A DNA stretch of 18,158 nt from CALGFH01 sp036003705 (GCA_036003705.1 DASYSE010000041.1:1-18158), one strand, 5' to 3'; counted from the first letter of the stretch, positions 11,378-17,400 are shown. Translations and numbers: made by a program. Notes: a model not told the origin generated them from the sequence alone.

Positions 11378-11407
11378 GTGTCCGGCGCCGCCGGCGGCGC
11401 CGGACAC
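11378..11407. terminator. perfect 30-bp palindrome between convergent genes
   Basis: Positions 11378-11392 and 11393-11407 are exact reverse complements (15 bp each, GTGTCCGGCGCCGCC and its complement) with no spacer. It lies between lon and the convergent DUF2630 gene, 19 bp from the latter's stop, so a bidirectional terminator is most likely. It has no T-tract on either side. Confidence 0.65.
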
Positions 11408-11425
11408 ATCACCGCTGCTCCGGGG

Positions 11426-11668
11426 TTACTGCAGGTAGCCCTCGACGGTGGGTTCGGGACGCAGGTGGGCGGCGTCGGGGTCCTGGCCGGCGTTGCGGCG
11501 GGCCCGTCGCTGGCGGAGGAGGTCCCAGCACTGGTCGAGCTGGACCTCGACCTCGTGGAGGCGGGCCTGCTGGTGCTCGTCGAGTCCCTCTCCGATGGCC
11601 TGACGCTCCAGGGTGTGCTCCTCCTCGACCAGACCGCCGATGCGGTCCAGGACCTGCTTGTCGTCCAT
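11426..11668 (-). CDS. DUF2630 family protein
   Basis: An 80-residue, charged, helical protein beginning MDDKQVLDRIGGLVEEEHTL and continuing with LHEVEVQLDQCWDLLRQRRARR. This is the full-length DUF2630 family, found mainly in actinobacteria; the function is unknown. Two helices rich in Glu/Arg with heptad-like Leu spacing suggest a short coiled-coil hairpin. The start is ATG 11666-11668, preceded on this strand by GGAGGGAG at a suitable distance. The gene stands alone, with a hairpin beyond its stop that it shares with lon. The 190 bp between it and the SDR stop contain no gene I can support. Confidence 0.88.
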   Translation of the reverse strand: MDDKQVLDRIGGLVEEEHTLERQAIGEGLDEHQQARLHEVEVQLDQCWDLLRQRRARRNAGQDPDAAHLRPEPTVEGYLQ

Positions 11669-11859
11669 CCGGGTCTCCCTCCGGGTGAGCTCTCCCGCTG
11701 GTTGTGGCGATGATGCCGGGTGGGCCCGTCGACTGCATCTGCTGGTAGGCGGGCGGGGGGAGGCCACCTGGCATCGGAGCATGCGAACCTCGGCCCGGGG
11801 CTGGCCGGCGTCGAGGCGGCGACCGTCGGGCGCGCCTACAGCGCCGCCCTGGTCGGCAG

Positions 11860-12765
11860 CTAGGCCGGGCGGTCACCCGACCGGCCGGAGCGGTCCGCTT
11901 CGATCACCCGGCGCAGGCTCGACGGGCGCCAGGGGGCGCGGGTGGGGCGGTCGCCGAACAGGCCGGGGGCTGCCCGCGCCAGCTCCTCCGGGGTCCACCG
12001 GCGAGGAGCCTCCTGGCTGGCGACGACGTGCCAGCCCTCGTAGAGCTCGACCAGGCCGCCGGTGATGCCGAGCACCTGGCCGGAGACCTCGGCGGCGGCG
12101 TCCGAGAGCAGCCAGACCACCACCGGGGCGACGTTGCCGGGGTCCAGCGGGTCGAACTCGCCCTCGAAGGCGAGCTCGCCGAAGGCGTCCTGCGTCATCT
12201 GGGTCCGCGCCCCCGGGGCGATGGCGTTGACCCGCACCCCGTACCGCGCCAGCTCCAGGGCGGTGATCACGGTGAAGGCGGCCACCCCGGCCTTGGCCGC
12301 GCCATAGTTGGACTGGCCGAGGTTTCCGAGGATGCCGGAGGTCGAGGTGGTGTTCACGATCGAGCCCGGCCGGCCCTGCTGCTTCCACCAGGCGGCGGCG
12401 TGCCTGGTGGTGCAGAACGTTCCTCGCAGGTTCACCCGGAGCACCAGGTCGAACTCGTCGGGGCCGAGGTTGAAGACCATGCGGTCGCGGACCACGCCGG
12501 CGTTGTTGACCACCCCGTCCAGCCCCCCGAAGGTGTCGACCGCCGCGGCGATCAGCCGCTCGGCCGCGTCGAAGTCGGCGACGTCGTCGTCGAGGGCCAG
12601 GGCATGGCCGCCTTCGGCGGTGATGGCGGCCGCGGTGTCGGCCGCCCCGGCCAGGTCGTCGACCACCACCCGGGCCCCGGCCCGCGCGCAGGCCAGCGCC
12701 TCCTCACGCCCGATCCCCTGCCCGGCCCCGGTGACGACCACCACCTTGCCGTCGAGCGCTCCCAT
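11860..12765 (-). CDS. short-chain dehydrogenase/reductase (SDR)
   Basis: 301 residues with a classical SDR core: TGAGQGIG cofactor loop (residues 12-19), NNAG (87-90), Asn112, Ser141, and the catalytic Tyr154-x3-Lys158 (YGAAK). Asp36 and Asp37 at the end of the second strand suggest NAD(H) preference. The C-terminal extension of about 50 residues (ELYEGWHVVASQEAPRRWTPEEL) resembles SDRs related to the 17-beta-HSD4 dehydrogenase domain, often involved in fatty-acid or steroid side-chain oxidation; the substrate is not known. The start is ATG 12765 with GGAGGAG close upstream. A 19-bp palindrome 47 bp upstream of the start could be a repressor operator. Confidence 0.92.
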   Translation of the reverse strand: MGALDGKVVVVTGAGQGIGREEALACARAGARVVVDDLAGAADTAAAITAEGGHALALDDDVADFDAAERLIAAAVDTFGGLDGVVNNAGVVRDRMVFNLGPDEFDLVLRVNLRGTFCTTRHAAAWWKQQGRPGSIVNTTSTSGILGNLGQSNYGAAKAGVAAFTVITALELARYGVRVNAIAPGARTQMTQDAFGELAFEGEFDPLDPGNVAPVVVWLLSDAAAEVSGQVLGITGGLVELYEGWHVVASQEAPRRWTPEELARAAPGLFGDRPTRAPWRPSSLRRVIEADRSGRSGDRPA

Positions 12766-13150
12766 CTGCTCCTCCGGTTGGTCGGCGCAGCCCACGGCGT
12801 GGTCGAACCTGGGTCACCGGCCCGGTGACCGGAGTTGCCGGCTTCGGCAGCGTTCAACGCGACGCCGCGGCCTACCCGCAACCGGCTGGCTATCCCCCGA
12901 GAACCGCCGTTTGTGGAGTCCCCCGGAGGCCGCGACGCCGCGCCTCCCGTAGTTGTTCCAGGCGTCGCGACCCGGCGAAACGATACGGGTGGCAGCTCAA
13001 GTGCACAATCGTACGTACCGGGCGGTACGACAGGTTCGAACTTGCTAGGTAGAACAACGGATTCAGTAGTTTTGCTGGAGGGGGGTAGTCTCCCCCGGGG
13101 ACAACAGAAAGTCCTCAACCGGGACGACAACCGTAAAGGGGTGTCGAGCG
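12766..13150. other. 385-bp divergent intergenic region between the SDR gene and bldC
   Basis: No gene is seen here. It holds the SDR palindrome (12812-12830); CGCGACGCCGCG at 12858-12869 and again at 12931-12942, with CGCGACGCC inverted at 12961-12969; CGTACC-N4-GGTACG (13014-13029); the palindrome GTTCGAAC (13034-13041); and GGGGG-N6-CCCCC (13081-13096). From about 12975 to 13075 the composition is less GC-rich than the flanks, as expected for the bldC promoter, although no clean -35/-10 pair can be chosen. Confidence 0.6.
12812..12830. promoter_or_regulatory. palindromic operator-like site upstream of the SDR gene
   Basis: GGTCACCGGCCCGGTGACC has perfect 8-bp half-sites around GCC. It lies 47 bp upstream of the SDR start, where a TetR- or GntR-family operator would be expected; no such regulator is encoded beside it. 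The role is inferred from symmetry and place only. Confidence 0.45.
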
Positions 13151-13375
13151 ATGAGCCGGACCAGCAGGCCGACGTATCTGCGGACCTCTGAGGTAGCCGG
13201 TCTTCTTCACGTGTCGCCGAAGACCGTGTCCCGGTGGGCCCAGGAAGGCAAGCTTCCCTTCCTGCGGACCTTGGGGGGCCACCGGCGCTACCCGGACAAC
13301 GAGATCCGCGCCCTGGCGGATGAGCTGCGGATGTGGCCGACGATCGAAGAGCCTCGTCGGGCCGAGTCCCAGTAG
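13151..13375 (+). CDS. bldC: BldC-like MerR-type DNA-binding regulator
   Basis: A 74-residue protein consisting of a winged helix-turn-helix only: YLRTSEVAGLLHVSPKTVSR, then WAQEGKLPFLRTLGGHRRYPDNEIRALADEL. The PKTVSRWAQEGKLPFLRTLGGHRRY block matches BldC, the small MerR-like regulator that controls the timing of development in Streptomyces and is present across actinobacteria, including non-sporulating ones. It lacks the effector domain of true MerR proteins. The start is ATG 13151 with AAAGGGG upstream. It has a long palindrome-rich upstream region and a strong hairpin directly after the stop. Convergent with an RsbW-like gene. Confidence 0.93.
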   Translation: MSRTSRPTYLRTSEVAGLLHVSPKTVSRWAQEGKLPFLRTLGGHRRYPDNEIRALADELRMWPTIEEPRRAESQ

Positions 13376-13381
13376 GCTTCC

Positions 13382-13410
13382 GGGGGCCGAGCCAGCCGGG
13401 CTCGGCCCCC
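13382..13410. terminator. 12-bp-stem hairpin between bldC and the RsbW-like gene
   Basis: GGGGGCCGAGCC and GGCTCGGCCCCC pair perfectly around a 5-nt loop (AGCCG). It starts seven bases after the bldC stop and ends ten bases before the convergent stop, so it can serve both genes. No T-tract. Confidence 0.75.
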
Positions 13411-13419
13411 AGCGGCCTG

Positions 13420-13872
13420 CTATCCGGCCGGTGGCGGCGCGTCCAGCGCCTTCTCGAGCAGGATGCGGGTGCCGTTGAGGCCGGAGTCGACCACCACCCT
13501 GTCCATCAGCGCGTGCATGACGTACAGGCCCCGGCCACGGTTCTGCGAGGGATGGGCACGCCTGGACATGGCCGCCCGGGAGCTGTCGAGCCCCGGGCCG
13601 CGGTCCTGGACGGAGAACGAAAACCGGCCGCCCACCATCGCCCAGCTGACCACGATCACCGAGTCCTGCTCCCCCCAGGACCCGTGCACGACCGCCTTGG
13701 CGACGGCTTCGCCGCTGGCCAGCAGGATCGCGTCGGCCACCTCCGCCGGTACCCGGGAACGTTCCAGGTCCCGGTGGAGCAGGGCCCGCACGGTCGGCAC
13801 CGAGTCGCTGCGGCACGGCAGCAGCAGGTGCGCCGTTGGGCGCCCCAGGCTGCCTGACGTCGGTTCCTCCAC
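13420..13872 (-). CDS. RsbW-like ATP-binding protein (HATPase_c_2) with altered N-box
   Basis: About 150 residues with the GHKL fold of anti-sigma kinases: LLASGEAVAKAVVHGSWG (N-box region), VQDRGPGLD (G1 box) and NRGRGLYVMHALMDRV (G2 box). RsbW/SpoIIAB-type proteins bind a sigma factor or phosphorylate an anti-anti-sigma protein. The odd point is Lys59 where the family has the magnesium-binding Asn (E-x3-N); Glu55 and His63 are kept. The AAG codon is at 13696-13698. The start is GTG 13872, eight bases after a GGAG site; GTG 13878 and ATG 13911 are alternatives. No partner sigma factor or STAS protein lies next to it. Confidence 0.85.
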   Translation of the reverse strand: MEEPTSGSLGRPTAHLLLPCRSDSVPTVRALLHRDLERSRVPAEVADAILLASGEAVAKAVVHGSWGEQDSVIVVSWAMVGGRFSFSVQDRGPGLDSSRAAMSRRAHPSQNRGRGLYVMHALMDRVVVDSGLNGTRILLEKALDAPPPAG

Positions 13873-13958
13873 CTCTGCCACTCCCCCGGACGACCTCGGC
13901 TCCGGGCGCATCCGAAGGGCGCCCGTTACCGGTCTCTGAATACAACGATCGGCAGGGC

Positions 13959-14771
13959 TCAGTCCAACTGGACGGCCGGCCGGGCGCTCGGGCCGGCGAC
14001 CTCCAGCTGGCCTTCCGGGCAGCGCCGGAGCAGGTCGCAGCCCGCGCACCAGGGACCGGGACGTGGCGTGAACTCCCGGTCGGCCCGCAGCTCGGCCGCG
14101 GTGGAGAGCACGGCGCCGAGTCGTTCGCGCAGGACCTCGGGCGGCCGCTGGGTGACCACCTGCTCGCCGGCGACGACGTGATCGAGCACCAGGCGGGTCA
14201 CCGGCCGGCCGAGGCGGCGCTGGACCAGGGCGGCGTAGATGGTCAGGGCCTCGTCGGCGTCGGCCGCCTCCTGGCTCGCCGGCCGGCGGCCGGTCTTGTA
14301 GTCGACCACCACCAGGCCACGGCCGGTGTCGGCGTCGACCCGGTCCAGCCGGCCCTTGAGCACGATGTCGCCCCAGGCGGCCTGCAGCCCCAGCTCGGTG
14401 GCATGGGGCACCACCGTGGTGTCGCTGCGCCCGTACCAGGCCCGCAGGGCCTCGGCGCCCCGTTCCCGCTCGCGCTGCTGCTGCTCCTTGCCCTGGTAGC
14501 CGTCGCGCACCCACAGGCGGCGGAACAGCTCCAGCAGCATGCGCAGGCTGCGGCGACCGACGGGCAGGCGGAAGAACTCTCGCAGGGCGGCGTGCACGCT
14601 GGTCCCGAAGGCCTGCTGGGGGCTGGAACGGGACAGGCGCCATAGCCCGTCGACATACAGGAACCGGTACAGGCGCGGGCAGAGCCGGTAGCGCTCCAGG
14701 GCCGACGGGCTCAGGAACGTCACCCGTTCAAGGTCCATGCCTGGCAGGCTCTGCTGCTCTGCGCCATTCAT
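13959..14771 (-). CDS. stand-alone RecB/AddB-like PD-(D/E)XK nuclease with Fe-S cysteines
   Basis: 270 residues. Nuclease core: GTSVH (His60), GRLDRVD (Asp143) and VVDYKTG (Asp157, Lys159), the usual H-D-DxK set of RecB-family nucleases. Four cysteines bracket the core, Cys31 (YRLCPRLY) and Cys242-x2-Cys245-x5-Cys251, which is the 4Fe-4S staple of AddB, Cas4 and related nucleases. The protein is a single domain with no helicase attached. It belongs with the PD-(D/E)XK nuclease-like proteins common in actinobacteria; the substrate is unknown. The start is ATG 14771; GAAGG abuts it, which is closer than ideal. It follows the RsbW-like gene on the same strand, upstream by 86 bp. Confidence 0.9.
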   Translation of the reverse strand: MNGAEQQSLPGMDLERVTFLSPSALERYRLCPRLYRFLYVDGLWRLSRSSPQQAFGTSVHAALREFFRLPVGRRSLRMLLELFRRLWVRDGYQGKEQQQRERERGAEALRAWYGRSDTTVVPHATELGLQAAWGDIVLKGRLDRVDADTGRGLVVVDYKTGRRPASQEAADADEALTIYAALVQRRLGRPVTRLVLDHVVAGEQVVTQRPPEVLRERLGAVLSTAAELRADREFTPRPGPWCAGCDLLRRCPEGQLEVAGPSARPAVQLD

Positions 14772-14848
14772 CCTTCGAGGCTACGCCCGAACCCCCACAA
14801 CCGGATATCCTTCCGGCCTCGAACGGCAGGCGAAGGGTGGGGCGGCTC

Positions 14849-14923
14849 GTGGACGAGTCGGAGGGACAGCGTTGCGGCATCGGCGCCGACGCTCCCGAAG
14901 GGCCGGAGGATGGGTGGTCGTGA
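14849..14923 (+). CDS. possible 24-residue leader ORF before the response regulator
   Basis: GTG 14849 opens a 24-codon frame, MDESEGQRCGIGADAPEGPE and four more residues, whose TGA overlaps GTG 14920 of the response regulator as GTGA. The overlap suggests translational coupling. The ribosome-binding site is poor (GGGTGGGGCGG), there is no homology evidence, and the peptide may not be made. Confidence 0.3.
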   Translation: MDESEGQRCGIGADAPEGPEDGWS

Positions 14924-15351
14924 GGCGCCTCCCGCCCCGGCCACGGGTGCTGCTGGCCGACGACCACACCCGGCTCCGCGAGGCCCTGCGCGACCTGCTC
15001 GTCGAGACGGGCTTCGAGGTGGTCGGCGAGAGCGGCGACGGGGCCGACGCGGTGGGTCTGGCCAGGATCCTGGAGCCCGACATCGTCGTGATCGACCTGC
15101 GGATGCCGGTGCTGAACGGCCTTGACGCGACCAAGCTGATCAAGGACGGCCGGCCCGCCACCCAGGTGGTGGTGCTCAGCGCGTTCGAGAGCCCGGAACT
15201 GGAGCACCAGGCCAGGGAGGCCGGGGCGTTCGCCTACCTGGACAAGGGGACCATGACAGGCCGGATCCACCGGGTGCTGCTGGACGCCGCCGTCCGTGCG
15301 GTGCAGGCCGGCGCCTCGGTCCGGGCGGCCGAGGAGCCGGAACCGGACTAG
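14920..15351 (+). CDS. REC-only response regulator
   Basis: 143 residues forming a single receiver domain: acidic pair Asp14/Asp15 (LLADDHTRLREALRDLL), phospho-acceptor Asp59 (VIDLRMPVLNG), Ser87 (VVVLSAFES) and Lys109 (YLDKG). The sequence style is that of NarL/LuxR-type receivers, but there is no HTH output domain; the gene ends about 25 residues after the receiver. It may act by protein contact or as a phosphate sink. No histidine kinase is adjacent. GTG 14920 is chosen because GGAGGA lies nine bases upstream; GTG 14914 is too close to that site. Divergent from the nuclease gene; its stop is two bases from the convergent DUF4190-like gene. Confidence 0.88.
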   Translation: MRRLPPRPRVLLADDHTRLREALRDLLVETGFEVVGESGDGADAVGLARILEPDIVVIDLRMPVLNGLDATKLIKDGRPATQVVVLSAFESPELEHQAREAGAFAYLDKGTMTGRIHRVLLDAAVRAVQAGASVRAAEEPEPD

Positions 15352-15353
15352 TC

Positions 15354-15578
15354 TCAGCTCAGGACGAGGGCGGCGACCCCGAAGCTGGCGAAGAAGCTGA
15401 TGACGCTCGCGACGATCGTCACCAGGCCGAGGGACCCGTCACCCTTGGAGCGGGCGATCCCGCCGCAGACGACTCCGACCAGGCCGCCGAGCGGGAACAT
15501 GACCAGCCCCAGACCGGCCAGGACAAGGCCCGCGACCGACCAGGGGCGTCCTTCCACCCGGTCACCGTCTGCCACCAC
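15354..15578 (-). CDS. small DUF4190-like membrane protein
   Basis: A 74-residue protein with two hydrophobic segments, WSVAGLVLAGLGLVMFPLGG extending to about residue 42, and LGLVTIVASVISFFASFGVA near the C-terminus, joined by a short basic loop (ARSKGDGS). Gly-rich paired helices with this loop are typical of DUF4190-like proteins, whose function is unknown. The start is GTG 15576-15578, with GGAGG five bases upstream. It converges on the response regulator with a 2-bp gap and follows the hypothetical gene at 15618 on the same strand... with 39 bp between them. Confidence 0.8.
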   Translation of the reverse strand: MVADGDRVEGRPWSVAGLVLAGLGLVMFPLGGLVGVVCGGIARSKGDGSLGLVTIVASVISFFASFGVAALVLS

Positions 15579-15617
15579 ATCACCCTCCGGTCGATCGCTC
15601 CCACCCTGCCGTCGGCT

Positions 15618-16034
15618 TCAGCCGCGTGTTCCCTTCAGCTGGGCGCGGGCCTGGGTCAGGAAGGCCGCCCGGTAGCGCTTCACGTCCTCCGGCGCCTCCA
15701 GCAGCCGCACCGCTTCCGTCCCCGCCCAGCGATCGAGCTCGTCCAGCAGCGCCTCGAGCTCGTCGCAGGCCTCCAGGGCGACCGGGACCAGCTCGTCGGA
15801 AAGGGTGAAGCGCACCACGAAGGTGGGTTCCTTGGCCAGGTAGGCCTGGTCGGCGGCGTCGTCGACCGGGCTGCGGGGGAACTGGGCGGTGAGCCGCTCG
15901 ATCAGCCCGTTGAAGCGCGCCGGAGGTGCGTCGGGCGCCAGGGCGACCAGCTGCGCCTCGCGCCGGACCGCCTCGTAATGGTCCCTGCTCCTGATGTGCA
16001 GCGCCGGATCGAACGGCCCCAGCTCGAGCTCCAT
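15618..16034 (-). CDS. hypothetical protein
   Basis: 138 residues, soluble and acidic, beginning MELELGPFDPALHIRSRDHY and continuing with VRREAQLVALAPDAPPARF and LEALLDELDRWAGTEAVRLL. It is predicted to be mostly helical with one strand pair (TFVVRFTLSDELVPVAL). I recognise no family or catalytic motif. The start is ATG 16034, where the regular composition begins; the frame is open further upstream but that part is Arg/Ala-rich and unlike coding sequence. No strong ribosome-binding site precedes it. It lies between the DUF4190-like gene (39 bp downstream) and the PHP gene (139 bp upstream), all on the minus strand. Confidence 0.75.
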   Translation of the reverse strand: MELELGPFDPALHIRSRDHYEAVRREAQLVALAPDAPPARFNGLIERLTAQFPRSPVDDAADQAYLAKEPTFVVRFTLSDELVPVALEACDELEALLDELDRWAGTEAVRLLEAPEDVKRYRAAFLTQARAQLKGTRG

Positions 16035-16173
16035 GGCCGAAGCATACGATGCCCCAGCCCCCTGGCGCGCATCCGATCGGCGGCGCCGAAGCATCCGTGC
16101 AGCCCTGGAGCTGCGCGCCGCCAAACGGTGGCCACGCGAGTCCCTCGAACCCGGAGAGGTGGCCGGCGTTCTA

Positions 16174-17001
16174 CTAGGCGCGGGCCAGGAGGCGGTCGAC
16201 GGTCGCGTCGGGGGTGCGGTCGACGCCCAGGCGGTAGCCGTACAGGGCGCCGTGGCAGTCGGAGGCGCCGGTCGCCTCCAGGCCCAGCTCGGCGGCCAGG
16301 GCCCGCCAACGGGCCCGGTCCCGCGGCGGCTGGTCGGGATGGTCGACCTCGAGCCCGTCGAGGCCGGCGGCGGCCATGGCCCGGATCACCGGCTCGGGCA
16401 CCGCCATGGCGCCGGCGTGGATCGACGGGTGGGCCAGCACCGCCACCCCGCCGGCCCCGTGGATCAGCTGGACCGCCTCGACCGGGGTGACCGCGTCCTT
16501 GGCCACGTAGGCCCGACCGCCGGTGCCGATCCAGTCGGGACCGAAGGCGGCCGGCACGTCGTCGACCACGCCGGCCTCGACCATCGCCCTTGCCACATGG
16601 GGCCGCCCGATCGCGCCGCCGCCGGCCAGCTCCTCGACCCGGTCGAAGTCGACCGCGGCGCCCAGCTCGCGCAGCCGCTCCACCATCCGCTCGGCCCGGC
16701 CGACCCGGCCTCGCAGGATCCAGGCCCGCTTGGCCTCGAAGGTCGCCTCGGCGGGGTCGAACCCGTAGCCCAGGACGTGGACCGGGTTGCCGTCGTGCTC
16801 GGCCGACAGCTCGCAGCCGAGCAGCACCGCCAGCCCGGTGCCCCTGGCCGCCGCCATGGCCCGGTCCACCCCGCCGGTGCTGTCGTGGTCGGTGAGCGCG
16901 ATCCCGGTCAGGTCGCGGGTCGCGGCCAGCTCGACCACCTGCTCGGGGTCGAGGGTGCCGTCCGAGAAGGTCGAGTGGGTGTGCAGATCGAACCCGGGCA
17001 T
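16174..17001 (-). CDS. PHP-domain phosphoesterase (RNase AM/YciV-like)
   Basis: 275 residues. PHP metal-binding motifs: His7-x-His9 with Asp14 (DLHTHSTFSDG), LTDHDS (Asp38, His39), GCELSAEHDG, VLAHPSIH and a C-terminal SDCHG. This order and length fit the YciV/TrpH group; E. coli YciV is a 5'-3' exonuclease (RNase AM) that also removes 3',5'-bisphosphonucleotide ends, so a similar nuclease or phosphatase role is likely. The start is ATG 17001. No ribosome-binding site is seen; a TAGTGT six bases upstream could be a -10 element for a leaderless transcript. An apparently complete gene with all metal ligands present. Confidence 0.93.
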   Translation of the reverse strand: MPGFDLHTHSTFSDGTLDPEQVVELAATRDLTGIALTDHDSTGGVDRAMAAARGTGLAVLLGCELSAEHDGNPVHVLGYGFDPAEATFEAKRAWILRGRVGRAERMVERLRELGAAVDFDRVEELAGGGAIGRPHVARAMVEAGVVDDVPAAFGPDWIGTGGRAYVAKDAVTPVEAVQLIHGAGGVAVLAHPSIHAGAMAVPEPVIRAMAAAGLDGLEVDHPDQPPRDRARWRALAAELGLEATGASDCHGALYGYRLGVDRTPDATVDRLLARA

Positions 17002-17117
17002 GCCGCGACACTACCAGCGGCGATCCATCCCGGATCATCCCGGTGTAGTTCTGGCCGTCCTACCTCCAAGTTCGCGGCTCCGGCGGACCCACCCGGACCA
17101 TCCTGGGTCGGCCCGGT

Positions 17118-17135
17118 GCTAACCGGGTCGTTAGC
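17118..17135. repeat. inverted repeat GCTAAC-N6-GTTAGC
   Basis: GCTAAC at 17118-17123 and GTTAGC at 17130-17135 are perfect reverse complements around CGGGTC. The size and place, in a divergent promoter region, suit an operator. No regulator can be assigned. Confidence 0.5.
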
Positions 17136-17153
17136 GCGGCTGTGAGCACCCGA

Positions 17154-17233
17154 CGAAACCGTTGGCAGGCAAGGCACCCCGGGTTCTTGCATTCCACGGC
17201 CATGGCTGCAAGCCAGTAGTGGCAACGGTTTCG
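17154..17233. repeat. nested 80-bp inverted repeat
   Basis: CGAAACCGTTG (17154-17164) and CAACGGTTTCG (17223-17233) are perfect 11-bp reverse complements. Inside them CTTGCA (17186-17191) pairs with TGCAAG (17207-17212), and GCCATGGC at the centre is itself a palindrome. The nested symmetry could be a structured RNA, an operator array, or a recombination site for the neighbouring excisionase-like cassette. Confidence 0.6.
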
Positions 17234-17245
17234 GCTCGGGGCCGA

Positions 17246-17276
17246 TTGGTGTTGCCGGGTGCAGGCGAGGTAGAAT
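17246..17276 (+). promoter_or_regulatory. possible sigma-70-type promoter of the HTH cassette
   Basis: TAGAAT at 17271-17276 is a good -10 match in a GC-rich setting. TTGGTG at 17246-17251 could serve as -35, but the 19-nt spacer is long. Confidence 0.4.
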
Positions 17277-17343
17277 CAGCGAAGAACACGGACCCCCCGG
17301 GCACGTCTCCCGGATGCGGGTCCCCTGCGAGGAGAGGTGCGAC

Positions 17344-17400
17344 GTGAAGCGGCGGACGTCACTCGCCGCCCGCACCGACCTCCTTGGAGGTGAACGTTGA
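17344..17400 (+). CDS. 18-residue leader peptide coupled to the HTH gene
   Basis: GTG 17344 opens a frame encoding MKRRTSLAARTDLLGGER, preceded by GGAGAGG at six bases, a better site than many genes here have. Its TGA (17398-17400) overlaps the TTG start of the HTH gene as TTGA. The coding part contains GCGGCG-N9-CGCCGC (17349-17369) and the palindrome around the HTH ribosome-binding site, so its translation would unfold both. Four of 18 codons are Arg. That it is translated is inferred from the site and the overlap. Confidence 0.55.
   Translation: MKRRTSLAARTDLLGGER
17378..17391 (+). promoter_or_regulatory. hairpin that sequesters the HTH ribosome-binding site
   Basis: ACCTCCTTGGAGGT is a perfect 14-bp palindrome. 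Its right half GGAGGT is the Shine-Dalgarno sequence for TTG 17397, and its left half ACCTCC matches the anti-Shine-Dalgarno core, so folding would hide the site until ribosomes reading the leader ORF open it. Confidence 0.55.

Larger units (their letters stand above)
17002..17343. other. 342-bp divergent intergenic region between the PHP gene and the HTH cassette
   Basis: No gene is seen. It holds two inverted-repeat structures (17118-17135 and 17154-17233), a promoter-like TAGAAT (17271-17276), and a leader hairpin at 17290-17323 (GGACCC pairing with GGGTCC, enclosing CCGGG pairing with CCCGG). The composition at 17030-17240 is lower in GC than the flanking genes. Confidence 0.6.

Noticed and set aside
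11720..11863. A 47-codon plus-strand frame ending ATVGRAYSAALVGS and stopping at the SDR stop, possibly a gene remnant.
   Set aside because: No ribosome-binding site, no recognisable family, and open frames of this length are expected by chance in DNA this rich in GC.
17165..17205. A minus-strand GGAAT near 17195 with TTG about 18 nt downstream, as a further ECF promoter for the PHP gene.
   Set aside because: The -10 reads TTG rather than GTT and the flanking 13-mer is absent; the match is too weak.
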